DNA of 59,394 nucleotides from NCBI GenBank assembly GCA_026707665.1, contig JAPOWK010000042.1:1-59394 (forward strand), in the 5' to 3' direction. Of the stretch, positions 25,943 to 35,262 are shown piece by piece. The translations under genes were made by a program, and so were the position numbers. The DNA comes from Chloroflexota bacterium (GTDB lineage: Bacteria > Chloroflexota > Anaerolineae > Aggregatilineales > Phototrophicaceae). How positions within the stretch are numbered: the stretch's first letter is position 1; every line of letters begins with the position of its first letter. The notes under the pieces are model-generated. The model did not search any database. It was not told the DNA's origin and saw only the letters and a list, made by a program, of their open reading frames with translations.

Positions 25943-26497
25943 TTACTTCAACAATTGCTGCAATATTGCCAAACGTGGATCTATCGCTCCGCCGCCCTCC
26001 CCAGGCCGACCCGCTTCAACAAGCGCTCCTTCTTCTTCGTGGTTCAGGTTGATGCCGGTTTCGGCGCTCAATCCGCGGCAGTCAGCGCGGCAAACAGTTC
26101 GATAGCTTTCCTCAATGAGCACCTCTTCCCGCAGCAGGGGAGCGAGATCAATCTCACCATTGCTGTCTACACTAAAAACACTAATATTCGCGTCTGGCGG
26201 CGAGGCGAACAACTCGGCAACGCTCAATTCATACGCATGGTCGAATGCTTCAAGGCAGCGGTCGCATTCCCGCCCATGGCTGACGTGCAATATGCCCTGA
26301 ACCAGGATTCCCTCTTTTGTGCGGGTCAAGACCAGATTGCCTGTAAGTGATTCCAAATAGAGATCGCTGGCGACTTCTAGCCGCTGCGGCAAACATATCG
26401 GCACGTCTTTCGAATTGCCCGGGCCTTCCGAAAGCAAGAAACCGACTTGTAACCTGAGGAGCCGCCTTTTCAAATAGCTGCTGCGCGCTCCACCCAA
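25943..26497 (-). CDS. DUF177 (YceD-like) rRNA accumulation protein
   Basis: 184 residues from a TTG at 26497 that has AGGAG 8 nt upstream; an ATG at 26548 would add 17 residues. Similarity to DUF177 begins at about RLQVGFLLSEGPG and continues through LVLTRTKEGILVQG and the cysteine pair ECDRCLE, with a second Cys pair VCRADCRGL near residue 145, then DPRLAILQQL at the end. YceD family proteins affect 23S rRNA levels. The gene is usually followed by rpmF (L32), but here only 18 nt separate it from the sigma factor gene and no L32 is present. Confidence 0.85.
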   Translation of the reverse strand: MGGARSSYLKRRLLRLQVGFLLSEGPGNSKDVPICLPQRLEVASDLYLESLTGNLVLTRTKEGILVQGILHVSHGRECDRCLEAFDHAYELSVAELFASPPDANISVFSVDSNGEIDLAPLLREEVLIEESYRTVCRADCRGLSAETGINLNHEEEGALVEAGRPGEGGGAIDPRLAILQQLLK

Positions 26498-26741
26498 CTT
26501 AAACTCTCCTCGATGAACATTTATTTGCCATGATGAATGATGCTGCAATAACTTATGTCTACAGCATTATATGTTTCTATTAGCGCTAATGTCAAGCGAT
26601 TCCAAGCCTTTGGCGGCGACGGGCGACCGCTTCTCATATGGGCTGCGCTTTAAGAAAGACACGAGTTACGTTATGCTAGAGTTAACGAATCAAGGTTACC
26701 ACCATTTAGTTCATTTGGCAATAAGACCGTAGGAAACTGGT

Positions 26742-27518
26742 TTGAATCCCGCAACGCTCGTCTATCTAAGCCAAGACCAAGCGTTTACTGCCTATGTTAG
26801 GGAACTTCCCGACTACCATAACATAGAGTTGTGCCAGTCGCAAACAATTGCCGATGTCTTAATCGATAAGAATGTCGCGCTTGTATTCGTTGACGGGGCG
26901 CACAATCTTTGGCGACCGCATTTGCTCACGATCAAGAATAACGCCGCTACCCGCCGCGTACCCGTCTGTTTCGCGAGCGACGATGGGGCGCTGCGGGCGG
27001 AAGCAGTGACCTGTGGCGCCGATCTCGCCTTGAGCTGGCTCGAACTTCGAAGGCGGATTAGAGGGATCATCAGCGACATCGCGCGAATCCCAGACCCTGC
27101 CATACTGAAACAGTTGGCTTGCGAATGCCGGCAGCCGCTCCCCGACCTGGCAATGCAGGGCTTGCGCGCATTCAATCGGGGCGAATTTTACCAACAGCAC
27201 GACCTGTTTGAAGAGCAGTGGGTCCAAACCGAGGGACCCGTCCGCGACCTCTATCGGGGCATCCTGCAGGTGGGCGTCGCCTATTATCAGATTGAAGGCG
27301 GCAATTATCGCGGCGCCCTGAAGATGCTGCAGCGCAGCGTGCAGTGGCTGTCGCTGCTGCCCGATCGCTGCCAGGGCTTTGATGTCGAGCGTTTGCGGCG
27401 GGATTCCAACGCCGTGCGCGCCGAATTGCAGCGCTTGGGTCCGGCCCGGCTGGACGATCTGGATCGGCGTATGCTCAAGAAACTGCAATGGAAGCCGAAT
27501 CAATCTGACAAGACGTAG
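26742..27518 (+). CDS. DUF309 protein with N-terminal receiver-like domain
   Basis: 258 residues from a TTG at 26742 preceded by AGGAAA; there is no ATG before residue ~140. C-terminal half (about 140-220) is a DUF309 helical domain: FNRGEFYQQHDLFEEQW, RDLYRGILQVGVAYYQI, NYRGALKMLQRSV, including the conserved E..H..E pattern. The N-terminal ~120 residues read like a decayed response-regulator receiver: VYLSQDQAF, ALVFVDGAHN at the phosphosite strand, RRVPVCFASDD, and GADLALSWLEL. The usual acidic pocket is not convincing, so it would be phosphorylation-independent. DUF309 function is unknown. Its 3' end overlaps the convergent S9 gene by 19 nt. Confidence 0.78.
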   Translation: MNPATLVYLSQDQAFTAYVRELPDYHNIELCQSQTIADVLIDKNVALVFVDGAHNLWRPHLLTIKNNAATRRVPVCFASDDGALRAEAVTCGADLALSWLELRRRIRGIISDIARIPDPAILKQLACECRQPLPDLAMQGLRAFNRGEFYQQHDLFEEQWVQTEGPVRDLYRGILQVGVAYYQIEGGNYRGALKMLQRSVQWLSLLPDRCQGFDVERLRRDSNAVRAELQRLGPARLDDLDRRMLKKLQWKPNQSDKT

Positions 27519-29464
27519 CGCGCGAACCATGCAAGCATGGCGTCATTATGCGCGCGCCGCAGGTTCACCGCCCCGCTGGTTGAGCCGCCATGATAGCCGC
27601 CTGGCTGCCGCAGCATCTCGACCACACAGCCATTCGCTTTGAGCACGGTGTAGAATTGCTCCGACTGTTCGGCCGGGCAGCGCCAGTCAATCTCGCATTG
27701 CACCATCAGCGTAGGCGTCCGGCAGCGATGAGCGTAGGTGATCGGCGAGCAGCGTTCGTAGACCTCGGGGATTTCATGCGGATGCCCGCCTAGTTGCTCG
27801 ACGCTGAACCAGATGCCGATATCGCTGGTGCCGTAAAAGCTGCGCCAGTTGGCCACCGGATTGTGCGGAATCGCGGCTTTGAAGCGGTCGGTCTGTCCGA
27901 TGATCCAGCAGGAAAGATTGCCGCCGCCCGACGTCCCGCAGACGCCGAGGCGATCGGCATCGGCCAAACCGCGCTCGATGGCGTAATCGACGCCGCTCAT
28001 CAAATCCTGGTAATCCAGGTTGCCCCAATCGCCCTTGATCGCCGTGGAGAAGCTGTCGCCATAGCCGGTCGACGCGCGATGATTGAGGAAGAGCACGCCA
28101 TAGCCCGCCCCCGCCAGCATCTGAAAGTCGAATTGGAAGCCGTATCCGTAGGCGGCGTTGGGTCCACCATGAATATACAAGATCGTCGGGTAGGGAGCTT
28201 CGCCAACCGCCGGCTTCATATACCAGCCCTCGACTTCCACGCCATCCACGCTATCCCAGAGCAGGCGCTCGGATTCCGGCAAAGCGATCGCGCCCAGACA
28301 TTTGGCGTTGAGCGCTGTCAGCTGACGGGTGGATCCGTCTGAAAGATCGGCGACATGAATGTCCGGCGGCGAATTCAATTCGGTGCGGGCGTAAAGCAAA
28401 TGCGAGCCGCGCAGGCTCATGGGAAAGACCGCGCAATCGCCTTCGGTCACCTGCTGGCAAGCTTCGGGACCATTCAAGGCAATCCGATAGATGTGGTCGG
28501 TTCCGCCGCGCTGCACCGTCGCGAAAGCCGATTCGCCATCTTCAGACATCAGCATATTCCATTGCTTCAGATTACCGAGCGGCATATCCATGATCAGATA
28601 ACCGCCGACGCCGACATCCAGCGCGGCGCTGCGGCATTCAATGTCTCCGGTAGCGATATCCAGCACATAGACATCGGACTTGGTTCCGATCGGCTTGCCA
28701 TCATCGGGGCGGCCGACAAAGACGATCCGCGCGCCGTCAACTGTGAAATTGGCGTTTTCGACGCTCGCCCAATCTTCCAGAAGCAAGGTCTGGCGCCCGT
28801 CCAGATCGACCAGTTTCAAGTCTGGCGACATCGCGCGCGTATTGTCAAAGCGCATATTGGCGTCGTACAGGATCCTGCGTCCATCCGGCGACCAGCGCGG
28901 GTTGCTGTTGTTGCCCCGATCATCGGTCAACTGCGCGACCGCGCCTTTCGCCAGGTCAATCACGTAGATGTCCTGAACCGTATCATCGAGATAACCGATC
29001 CCATCAAAGCGGTAAACCGTGCGGTCGAGGCGATACGGCTCTTTACTAAGGTCGGGCGCCGCGGCATCGGAGGCGGCGCTGAAGGCGATTTTACCGCCGT
29101 CCGGCGACCAGGCGATGCCATCGCCGACTCCGCGCTGGAATTGCGTCAACTCGCGCGCTTCTCCACCATCGACGGGCAATATATAGAGTTGCGCCTTTCC
29201 CCCGCGGTCGGAGATGAAGGCCAACGATTTGCCGTCCGGCGACCACTGCACCCCGCGGTCCATCGCTTTGCCATTGGTCATTTGACGGGTCTCGCCCGCG
29301 GCGATGTCGAGCAGAAACAGTGTGCTGAGTTCTTTGTCGGCATGCTCGTCGATTTTGTTGACGCAATAAGCGACGCTCCCGCCATCTGGCGACAGGGCGC
29401 CGCCGTTGAGGAAACAAAGCTCGAACAAGTTTTCCTTTTGCATAGTGCGTTTGTCTGACATCAT
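27500..29464 (-). CDS. S9-family prolyl oligopeptidase/acylaminoacyl peptidase
   Basis: 654 residues from ATG-ATG at 29464/29461, with AGAGG just before. N-terminal beta-propeller built from PD40-type repeats (GVQWSPDGKSLAFISD, GIAWSPDGGKIAFSA, NPRWSPDGRRILYDA). C-terminal alpha/beta hydrolase: oxyanion region HGGPNAAYG, nucleophile in GVCGTSGGGNLS, acid in QCEIDWRCP, and base in PGGYHGGS. Cytoplasmic (no signal peptide) serine peptidase for short or N-acylated peptides. Length and order are standard. Confidence 0.93.
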   Translation of the reverse strand: MMSDKRTMQKENLFELCFLNGGALSPDGGSVAYCVNKIDEHADKELSTLFLLDIAAGETRQMTNGKAMDRGVQWSPDGKSLAFISDRGGKAQLYILPVDGGEARELTQFQRGVGDGIAWSPDGGKIAFSAASDAAAPDLSKEPYRLDRTVYRFDGIGYLDDTVQDIYVIDLAKGAVAQLTDDRGNNSNPRWSPDGRRILYDANMRFDNTRAMSPDLKLVDLDGRQTLLLEDWASVENANFTVDGARIVFVGRPDDGKPIGTKSDVYVLDIATGDIECRSAALDVGVGGYLIMDMPLGNLKQWNMLMSEDGESAFATVQRGGTDHIYRIALNGPEACQQVTEGDCAVFPMSLRGSHLLYARTELNSPPDIHVADLSDGSTRQLTALNAKCLGAIALPESERLLWDSVDGVEVEGWYMKPAVGEAPYPTILYIHGGPNAAYGYGFQFDFQMLAGAGYGVLFLNHRASTGYGDSFSTAIKGDWGNLDYQDLMSGVDYAIERGLADADRLGVCGTSGGGNLSCWIIGQTDRFKAAIPHNPVANWRSFYGTSDIGIWFSVEQLGGHPHEIPEVYERCSPITYAHRCRTPTLMVQCEIDWRCPAEQSEQFYTVLKANGCVVEMLRQPGGYHGGSTSGAVNLRRAHNDAMLAWFARYVLSD

Positions 29465-29723
29465 GGCCTCTGGCGAATATCAATGCTTGACTGAAATTAG
29501 TGGTTGATATTGTAACAGCTTATCGCCCCGAACCGAGAAATAGTGGCAAAGAGAGGCGCCGTCAGGCATCATGGCGTAATCGCGAGCGCAGGCTGTTGCA
29601 GCGGTCAATGTCTTGTAAGATAGACTTGATGCGACTGCATGGCGCGGACAATTCAGTGGAGAGACGGTAGCCGCGAGCGAGGTCGATTTCCGCGCGTCCA
29701 TCGGGATATCCGGAGGTTGCTGC

Positions 29724-30509
29724 ATGACCAAATCAGCCGATGCAAAAGCCTTGTCCAAAGAACGCTACACGCGCTTCGCCGACGGTTACGTCACCAGCGA
29801 GACCCACGCTCACGGCTCTGACTTGGATCGTCTGCTGGCGATCGTCCAGCCGCAATCTCATTGGCAAGCGCTCGATATCGCCACCGGCGGCGGACATACG
29901 GCATTGAAATTCGCGCCGCATGTCGCCCATGTCATCGCCAGCGATCTCACGCCGCGCATGCTGGAGAGAGCGAGGCGCTTCATCGTCGAGGAGCGGGGCG
30001 TCGACAACGTCAACTTTGAGCAGGCGGACGCGGAAAACCTGCCCTTTGAAGACGACCGCTTTGACTTGGTCACTTGTCGCATCGCGCCCCATCACTTCCC
30101 CGATGCGCCGCGTTTCGTGATGGAATGCGCGCGCGTTCTGAAGCCGGCAGGCATTTTCATGCTGCAAGATCAAGTGCTGCCGCGCGATCCCGAGGCCGCT
30201 CGCCTGGTCGATGCCTTTGAACGACTGCGCGATCCCAGCCATCATCGCGCCTTTGACGACCGCCAGTGGCTGGAGATCTTCGAGCAGGCCGGCTTTAATG
30301 TCAAGCACAGCGAGCAGTACCGCAAGCGGCACGACTTTATCCCCTGGGCACGACGGCAAGGCAACGACGAAGCCACCATTGCCAAGCTGATCCAAATGCT
30401 GCGGGACGCGCCACCGATCGCCCGCGAATGGATGGATCCGCAAGCTTGGGGAAGCGACGGCGCCACCTTCCTCAACCGGCATATCCTGATTCGTGGTCGG
30501 CGCAAATAG
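29724..30509 (+). CDS. Class I SAM-dependent methyltransferase (UbiE-like)
   Basis: 261 residues; RBS GGAGG before the ATG at 29724. SAM-binding motif I ALDIATGGGHTAL, motif II IASDLTPRMLERAR, then QADAENLPFEDDRFDLVTCR and APHHFPD, which are the features of the Methyltransf_11/UbiE group. Substrate not predictable. It precedes a GT4 gene by 12 nt on the same strand, so the two are probably one unit; a small-molecule or glycolipid target would fit, by inference only. Confidence 0.9.
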   Translation: MTKSADAKALSKERYTRFADGYVTSETHAHGSDLDRLLAIVQPQSHWQALDIATGGGHTALKFAPHVAHVIASDLTPRMLERARRFIVEERGVDNVNFEQADAENLPFEDDRFDLVTCRIAPHHFPDAPRFVMECARVLKPAGIFMLQDQVLPRDPEAARLVDAFERLRDPSHHRAFDDRQWLEIFEQAGFNVKHSEQYRKRHDFIPWARRQGNDEATIAKLIQMLRDAPPIAREWMDPQAWGSDGATFLNRHILIRGRRK

Positions 30510-30521
30510 CGGGAGGATGCT

Positions 30522-31637
30522 TTGCCAAAGCTATTCGTGGCCAGCGGAATTTTCCATCCCGAACCCGGCGGACCCTCTACCTATCTCAAGACCATCTTGC
30601 CGGCGCTGCAAGAGCGGGGCTGGCAACCGCGCGTGCTGACCTTTGGCGAGCCCGCTAGCGCGGAGGTTGCCTACCCGGTGGCGCGCGTGTCCCGTAAATC
30701 ATACCCGATTCGCCATGCGCGATACGCTTTCGCGTCTAGGGGGCATCTGGCTTGGGCGGATTTAGTCTACGCCCACACGATCGATCTGCCACTCTGGGGC
30801 GGTCGAGACAAGCCTCGGGTGATCAAAGTCGTCGGCGATCAAGCTTGGGAGCGCTGCATCCGCCGCGGCTGGATTCCGCCTGATTCGCATATTGATGATT
30901 TTCAGGCATTTGCGGGCGATTGGCGCGTGCGCTGGCAGAAGGCATCACGCTCGCGGCAGATTGCGGCGATGGATGCGGTGATTGTGCCGAGCCGGTATCT
31001 CATGCGCATGGTGATTGCCTGGGGCGTCGATCAAAGGAAGGTGCATGTCATTTACAATGCGCTGCCGCCAGCAGAGCCGCCCGCGGAGACGCGCGCCGAG
31101 ATCCGCTCCCACTTGAACTGGGACGATCGCCCGACCTTGCTCACCGTCGCTCGCCTGCAACGCTGGAAGGGCATAGATCGCTTGATTGAGGCTCAGCGCC
31201 AGCTGCCGGATTGGCGTCTTGTTGTTGTCGGTGATGGACCCGATCGTCCGCGCCTCGTTCAACTGGCCGCGCCGCTTGGCGATCGGGTCATATTCAAAGG
31301 GCAAATGGACAGGCAACATGTGCGTCAACTGATACGGGCCGCCGACGGACTGGCGCTTTACAGCGGTTATGAAGGCTTGTCCCATACGCTCTTGGAGAGT
31401 CTTCACTTGGGCACGCCGGTGCTTGCAAGTGATATCGGCGGCAACCCAGAAATCGTAGAGCATGGCGTCAATGGAGTGCTTGTACCACTCGGCAACAGCG
31501 AGGCGCTGCAGCGCGGCATCATGGAACTGCTTGATCGGCGAGATGATCTGGCATCCAACGCACAGGCGGGGCTGGAGCGATTCCGCCTCGATACGATGGC
31601 GAAGCATACGGATGCGTTATTGCGCTCGCTGCTGTAG
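30522..31637 (+). CDS. Glycosyltransferase family 4
   Basis: 371 residues from a TTG at 30522 with GGGAGG 5 nt before it; an overlapping ATG at 30518 is out of frame. N-terminal FHPEPGGPSTYLKTILPAL, then the donor-side domain LLTVARLQRWKGIDRLIEA, VVVGDGPDRPRL, VIFKGQMDRQHV, and the E-x7-E region YEGLSHTLLESLHLGTPVLAS with GGNPEIVEHGVNG. A retaining GT-B enzyme that adds a sugar to a glycan or lipid acceptor. Probably co-transcribed with the methyltransferase upstream. Confidence 0.92.
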   Translation: MPKLFVASGIFHPEPGGPSTYLKTILPALQERGWQPRVLTFGEPASAEVAYPVARVSRKSYPIRHARYAFASRGHLAWADLVYAHTIDLPLWGGRDKPRVIKVVGDQAWERCIRRGWIPPDSHIDDFQAFAGDWRVRWQKASRSRQIAAMDAVIVPSRYLMRMVIAWGVDQRKVHVIYNALPPAEPPAETRAEIRSHLNWDDRPTLLTVARLQRWKGIDRLIEAQRQLPDWRLVVVGDGPDRPRLVQLAAPLGDRVIFKGQMDRQHVRQLIRAADGLALYSGYEGLSHTLLESLHLGTPVLASDIGGNPEIVEHGVNGVLVPLGNSEALQRGIMELLDRRDDLASNAQAGLERFRLDTMAKHTDALLRSLL

Positions 31638-31646
31638 GAGCCTGCT

Positions 31647-32333
31647 TCAGCGCTGAATAAAGCGATAGCCAACGCCGCGCGAAGTCAGAATGTACTCCGG
31701 TTGTTGCGGGTTGGTTTCCAGCTTTTGCCGCAAATAATGAACATAGAGTTTGAGGCTGTCGATGGCATCGCCATATTCGTCGCCCCAGGCTTCGGTGACC
31801 AACTCGGTACGCGATACGACGCGTCCGGCGTTCCGCACGAGCACAGCGAGCAAGTTAAATTCTTTGGGCGTCAAGTGCTTGAGCTTGTTGCGAATCCAAA
31901 CCTCACGATTCATGAAATTGATTCGAAAGTCTCCGTTGTTGAATACATATTCTTCGTGGAGAGTGGTCTTGGGCAATTGCCGCAATCGCGCCTTGATCCG
32001 CGCCACTAATTCGTCATCGTCGAAGGGCTTGGCGATATAATCATCGGCGCCAATCTCCAAGCCCCTTATCACATCCTCCTTGCCGGTTCGATTGCTGACG
32101 AAGATGATCGGCATATCGGACAGGTCTCGCAGTTGTCGGCAGATGTCCCAACCGTCCCGATCAGGCAAGACGACTTCAAGCATTACCAGATCTGGCTGAT
32201 GCTTGTATGCCATGCGCAACCCGGTCTGGGCGTCCGGCGCGTCGTACACTTCAAAGCCGCGTTCCTTCAGTCGCAAGGAAATCAGTTCCACGGCCTGCTT
32301 GTCGTCGTCAATAATGAGTACTTTTTCCGCCAT
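31647..32333 (-). CDS. OmpR/PhoB-family response regulator with Glu at the phosphosite
   Basis: 228 residues. Receiver domain (about 1-120): acidic pair in LIIDDDKQA, Ser80 in IIFVSN, Lys102 in YIAKPFDDDE. The phosphoacceptor position reads VMLEVVLPD, that is Glu53 where Asp is expected. The winged-helix DNA-binding domain (about 130-228) is intact: LTPKEFNLLAVLVRNAG, VVSRTELVTEAWG, SLKLYVHYLRQKLE, GVGYRF. Glu often mimics phospho-Asp, so the protein may be constitutively active or controlled by level. No histidine kinase gene is adjacent. A plausible promoter lies about 120 nt upstream. Confidence 0.92.
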   Translation of the reverse strand: MAEKVLIIDDDKQAVELISLRLKERGFEVYDAPDAQTGLRMAYKHQPDLVMLEVVLPDRDGWDICRQLRDLSDMPIIFVSNRTGKEDVIRGLEIGADDYIAKPFDDDELVARIKARLRQLPKTTLHEEYVFNNGDFRINFMNREVWIRNKLKHLTPKEFNLLAVLVRNAGRVVSRTELVTEAWGDEYGDAIDSLKLYVHYLRQKLETNPQQPEYILTSRGVGYRFIQR

Positions 32334-32925
32334 CAGGATCCGCTCCTGGCTTTCTTCATCGGTCTTGCAAACTCGTTCCTTGGGTCTAGGTCTAGCCAGC
32401 CCACGACTTTACAGACCGAACTTGCGCATGATTGAGATCTGGCCTCAAGTTAGTTTATATCAAGTATTACAAATTGTGCAATAACCCGGCGCTCACGGAT
32501 TCAGAGCGGGCGAGACAACCAGCGCATGACACATGGCAGTGGTGCGCTGGCTGACTGTGAGTATACAATTATATGCCAAAGATAGAACACGAGATTCTTG
32601 GCGGCGGTGGATTGAAATCCGCTGGCATTAGCGCAAAGCTAGCGAAATCAAGCAACTCGACCAATGGTCGTCCTGCGGACGAGGCTGATGAAACGCAAAT
32701 GCTTGCCAGCGACGGCCAAGACATTGGCAGTCCACGATGGATCGTCTCGAAATGCGACAGAGTGGCGTATGATGTCGCATAAAGTCACAGAAGGCTCAAC
32801 ACGTCTCATAAATCGTTCGCAGTAAGGTTGTAGTCCGGTAGGAAATCAGTTAGAAGTTTAAGCCACAAGCGCTGGAAAGCCCGGCCATCACCGATTCGTC
32901 AAGTCACAAGCCGAGGATGCTTCAG
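32334..32925. other. Gene-poor stretch of about 590 bp
   Basis: No convincing gene on either strand; a 69-codon plus-strand ORF (32573-32782) lacks family similarity and an RBS. It holds the candidate promoter for the response regulator and one inverted repeat CCAGCGCA/TGCGCTGG (32519-32526 and 32543-32550, 16-nt loop). Local base composition is lower in G+C than in the surrounding genes. Confidence 0.5.
32454..32481 (-). promoter_or_regulatory. Candidate promoter of the response regulator gene
   Basis: On the minus strand TTGCAC (32481-32476) and TATAAA (32459-32454) are 16 nt apart. The -10 matches consensus at five of six positions. It would give a leader of about 110 nt. Confidence 0.45.
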
Positions 32926-33348
32926 TCAGTTGCGGATCGTCGAGATTAGCTGCCGCGCCTTTTCGGAAAAGCCGGCGGATGAATCGGCACCGGCTTCCAC
33001 TGACACCTTGAGGATGACGCCATTGGAGAGGATCTTGTGCTCAGCGCTTGATGAGTCGATCGCGTCAACTTGTTGGATGAAGACCGTACCGCCATCGGGC
33101 GCCACGAAATTCACGTGTATGCGGCCATAGTAGGCTTGGCTTGTTATGACGACGGACCAAGCTCGTGGAAACTCCAGGCGGAAGTCGCCAGCGTCAAATA
33201 GCTGGTCAGTGACGATAACGAAGGCGCCCGGCGTGTTCTTGATATGCGGCGGCACGGTGGCGGGGACAAGCGGGGCGCAGGCGGCGAGCGCGCTAAAGAT
33301 AATCAGCCAATAGACCTGTAGCACAGCGGGACGAAGGGATCGAATCAA
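32926..33348 (-). CDS. Small predicted lipoprotein, function unknown
   Basis: Up to 140 residues; the outermost start is a TTG at 33348 and a GTG about eight codons in is an alternative. Hydrophobic N-terminus VYWLIIFSALAAC with lipobox LAAC. The mature part has alternating strands (DFRLEFPRAWSVV, GRIHVNFVAPDGGTVFIQQ) that resemble PsbP/DUF1795-like small beta proteins, though I cannot assign it. Two Cys are seen only in the signal region. It begins 4 nt after the stop of the RAM-domain gene, so it is probably the last gene of the guaA transcript. Confidence 0.6.
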   Translation of the reverse strand: MIRSLRPAVLQVYWLIIFSALAACAPLVPATVPPHIKNTPGAFVIVTDQLFDAGDFRLEFPRAWSVVITSQAYYGRIHVNFVAPDGGTVFIQQVDAIDSSSAEHKILSNGVILKVSVEAGADSSAGFSEKARQLISTIRN

Positions 33349-33352
33349 GCGA

Positions 33353-33586
33353 TTACATTTCCGCTATGGACCGCGTATCGGTCTTCCCAACACCGTTGAC
33401 GCTGCGGATTGCGCGAATCGTATTCATCAGCTGCGTAATATCTTCGGACTCGACGAAGGCGATACAGTCGTCGGGGCCGACAACCAGGTCGGCGCGCAGC
33501 ACCCCATCAACGGCGCGAATATCACGCAGCGAATCGGCAAAGTCAACCGACATATTGAGATGGATCAAGACATAGGCTGCTGGCAT
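33353..33586 (-). CDS. Stand-alone RAM (Lrp/AsnC ligand-binding) domain protein
   Basis: 77 residues from the ATG at 33586, with GGAAGGAAAA in front; the longer open frame overlaps guaA and lacks similarity. The sequence AAYVLIHLNMS, DIRAVDGVLRADLVVGPDDCIAFVE and IRAIRSVNGVGKTDT matches the alpha/beta RAM fold of Lrp/AsnC regulators without a DNA-binding part. Such single-domain proteins bind amino acids or form mixed assemblies with Lrp-type regulators. Downstream of guaA and 67 nt after the guaA stop; its role in purine synthesis, if any, is unknown. Confidence 0.85.
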   Translation of the reverse strand: MPAAYVLIHLNMSVDFADSLRDIRAVDGVLRADLVVGPDDCIAFVESEDITQLMNTIRAIRSVNGVGKTDTRSIAEM

Positions 33587-33659
33587 GACTTTTCCTTCCG
33601 GGCAATGGACCTGCCTTATTTTATAGACGGTTTCGCCCTGGAGAGCAACCATCCCGCTC

Positions 33660-35210
33660 TCATTCCCATTCGATGGTGCCGGGCGGCTTGCTTGTGATGT
33701 CGTAGGCGACGCGGTTGATGCCGGGCACTTCATTGACGATGCGGGCGCTGACGCGCGCCAGCAGATCGTAGGGCAGGCGCGCCCAGTCGGCGGTCATGAA
33801 ATCATCCGTGGTGACCGAGCGCAATATGAGAACTTCTTCGTAACTGCGTTTGTCGCCCATCACGCCAACGCTCTTGACCGGCAGCAGCACGGCGAAACTC
33901 TGCGCGGTGCCCTCGCGCAGCAAGCCGGCCGCCGCCAACTCGCCGGTAAAAATGGCGTCGGCGGCGCGCAGCTTCTCCAGCCGTTCCCAGTTGAGCTTGC
34001 CCAGGCAGCGAATCGCCAAACCGGGACCGGGAAAAGGCTGCCGCCAAACAATCGACGCCGGCAAGCCGAGCGCTTCGCCGATCTTGCGCACCTCGTCTTT
34101 AAACAGATCGCGCAGGGGCTCGAGCAATTCGAACTTCAAGTCAGCCGGCAGGCCGCCAACATTGTGATGAGATTTGATCGTCTTTGCGGCTACGCTGCCG
34201 GCCGCGCTCTCGATGACATCGGGATAGATCGTGCCCTGCGCGAGGAAGCGAATCCCCTGCAGCTTGCGCGCTTCTTCATTGAAACGCTCGACGAAGAGCC
34301 GGCCGATCAACTTGCGCTTGGCTTCCGGTTCGGTGACGCCAGACAGCGCCGTCAAAAACTCTTCGACCGCATTCACAGCGATGAGCCTCATGCCTTGTTC
34401 TTGCCGAAACACCCGAACGACCTGTTCCGCCTCGCCCAGGCGCAGCATCCCGTGATCGACAAATATGCCGGTCAAGCGGTCGCCAATTGCGCGATGAATC
34501 AGCGCGCCCGCCACTGCCGAATCGACGCCGCCGCTTAAAGCCAGCAAGACGCGCTCGCCGCCGACTCGCTTCCGAATCCCTTCCACCGCTTCGTCAATGA
34601 AGGCGGCCGCGCTCCATTTCGGCTGGCAGCGACAGATCTTGAATAGAAAGTTGCTGAATATGGCTCGTCCGCTCGGGCTGTGCTGCACCTCCGGGTGGAA
34701 TTGCAGGCCGTAGCGATGCCGCTCCAATTGGCCGATGGCAGCCAGTGGCGAATTATCCGATTGCGCCAGCATGCGAAAACCGGGCGGGAGCGATTCGATG
34801 CGATCGCCATGCGACATCCAGACCGGAAGCTCCGGCGCCAGACCGTCAAAGAGCGGGCTGAGCGGCTGGTGAGAAATGCTTGCCGGTCCATATTCTCGTT
34901 CGCGCGCCGCCGCGACCTCGCCGCCCAAAGCTGCCGTCAATAGCTGCATGCCATAGCAGATCCCGAGGACAGGGCGATCACCCTCCAGCAGAAATGGCGG
35001 AAGCTGGGGCGCGCCCGCTTCATAGACGCTGCTGGGTCCGCCGGAGAGCACATAGCCGGCCGGCTCGTGCCGATTGATATGTGCAGCCCCGCTATCATGC
35101 GCGTACACTTCGGAGTAAACGCCCAACTCGCGGATGCGCCGAGCGATCAACTGGGTGTATTGTGAGCCAAAATCGATGACGGCAATGCCGCCCTTTTTCA
35201 AGTCATCCAT
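33660..35210 (-). CDS. guaA: GMP synthase (glutamine-hydrolysing)
   Basis: 516 residues, normal length. N-terminal class I glutamine amidotransferase: catalytic Cys in [10 protein letters not shown], His/Glu in [13 protein letters not shown]-pyrophosphatase domain with the P-loop [11 protein letters not shown], then a dimerisation domain with the [12 protein letters not shown] motif and the C-terminal KPPGTIEWE. It converts XMP to GMP using glutamine and ATP, in the cytoplasm. The sequence shows no defect. Confidence 0.97.
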   Translation of the reverse strand: MDDLKKGGIAVIDFGSQYTQLIARRIRELGVYSEVYAHDSGAAHINRHEPAGYVLSGGPSSVYEAGAPQLPPFLLEGDRPVLGICYGMQLLTAALGGEVAAAREREYGPASISHQPLSPLFDGLAPELPVWMSHGDRIESLPPGFRMLAQSDNSPLAAIGQLERHRYGLQFHPEVQHSPSGRAIFSNFLFKICRCQPKWSAAAFIDEAVEGIRKRVGGERVLLALSGGVDSAVAGALIHRAIGDRLTGIFVDHGMLRLGEAEQVVRVFRQEQGMRLIAVNAVEEFLTALSGVTEPEAKRKLIGRLFVERFNEEARKLQGIRFLAQGTIYPDVIESAAGSVAAKTIKSHHNVGGLPADLKFELLEPLRDLFKDEVRKIGEALGLPASIVWRQPFPGPGLAIRCLGKLNWERLEKLRAADAIFTGELAAAGLLREGTAQSFAVLLPVKSVGVMGDKRSYEEVLILRSVTTDDFMTADWARLPYDLLARVSARIVNEVPGINRVAYDITSKPPGTIEWE

Positions 35211-35262
35211 TCCCGGTTTGTTTGGCGCTGTCGCCTCGATTCAAAGCCTGAACGGCCGGCGC

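Noticed and set aside
32573..32782. 69-codon plus-strand ORF in the gene-poor stretch
   Set aside because: No family similarity, no RBS, low-complexity composition; most likely chance.
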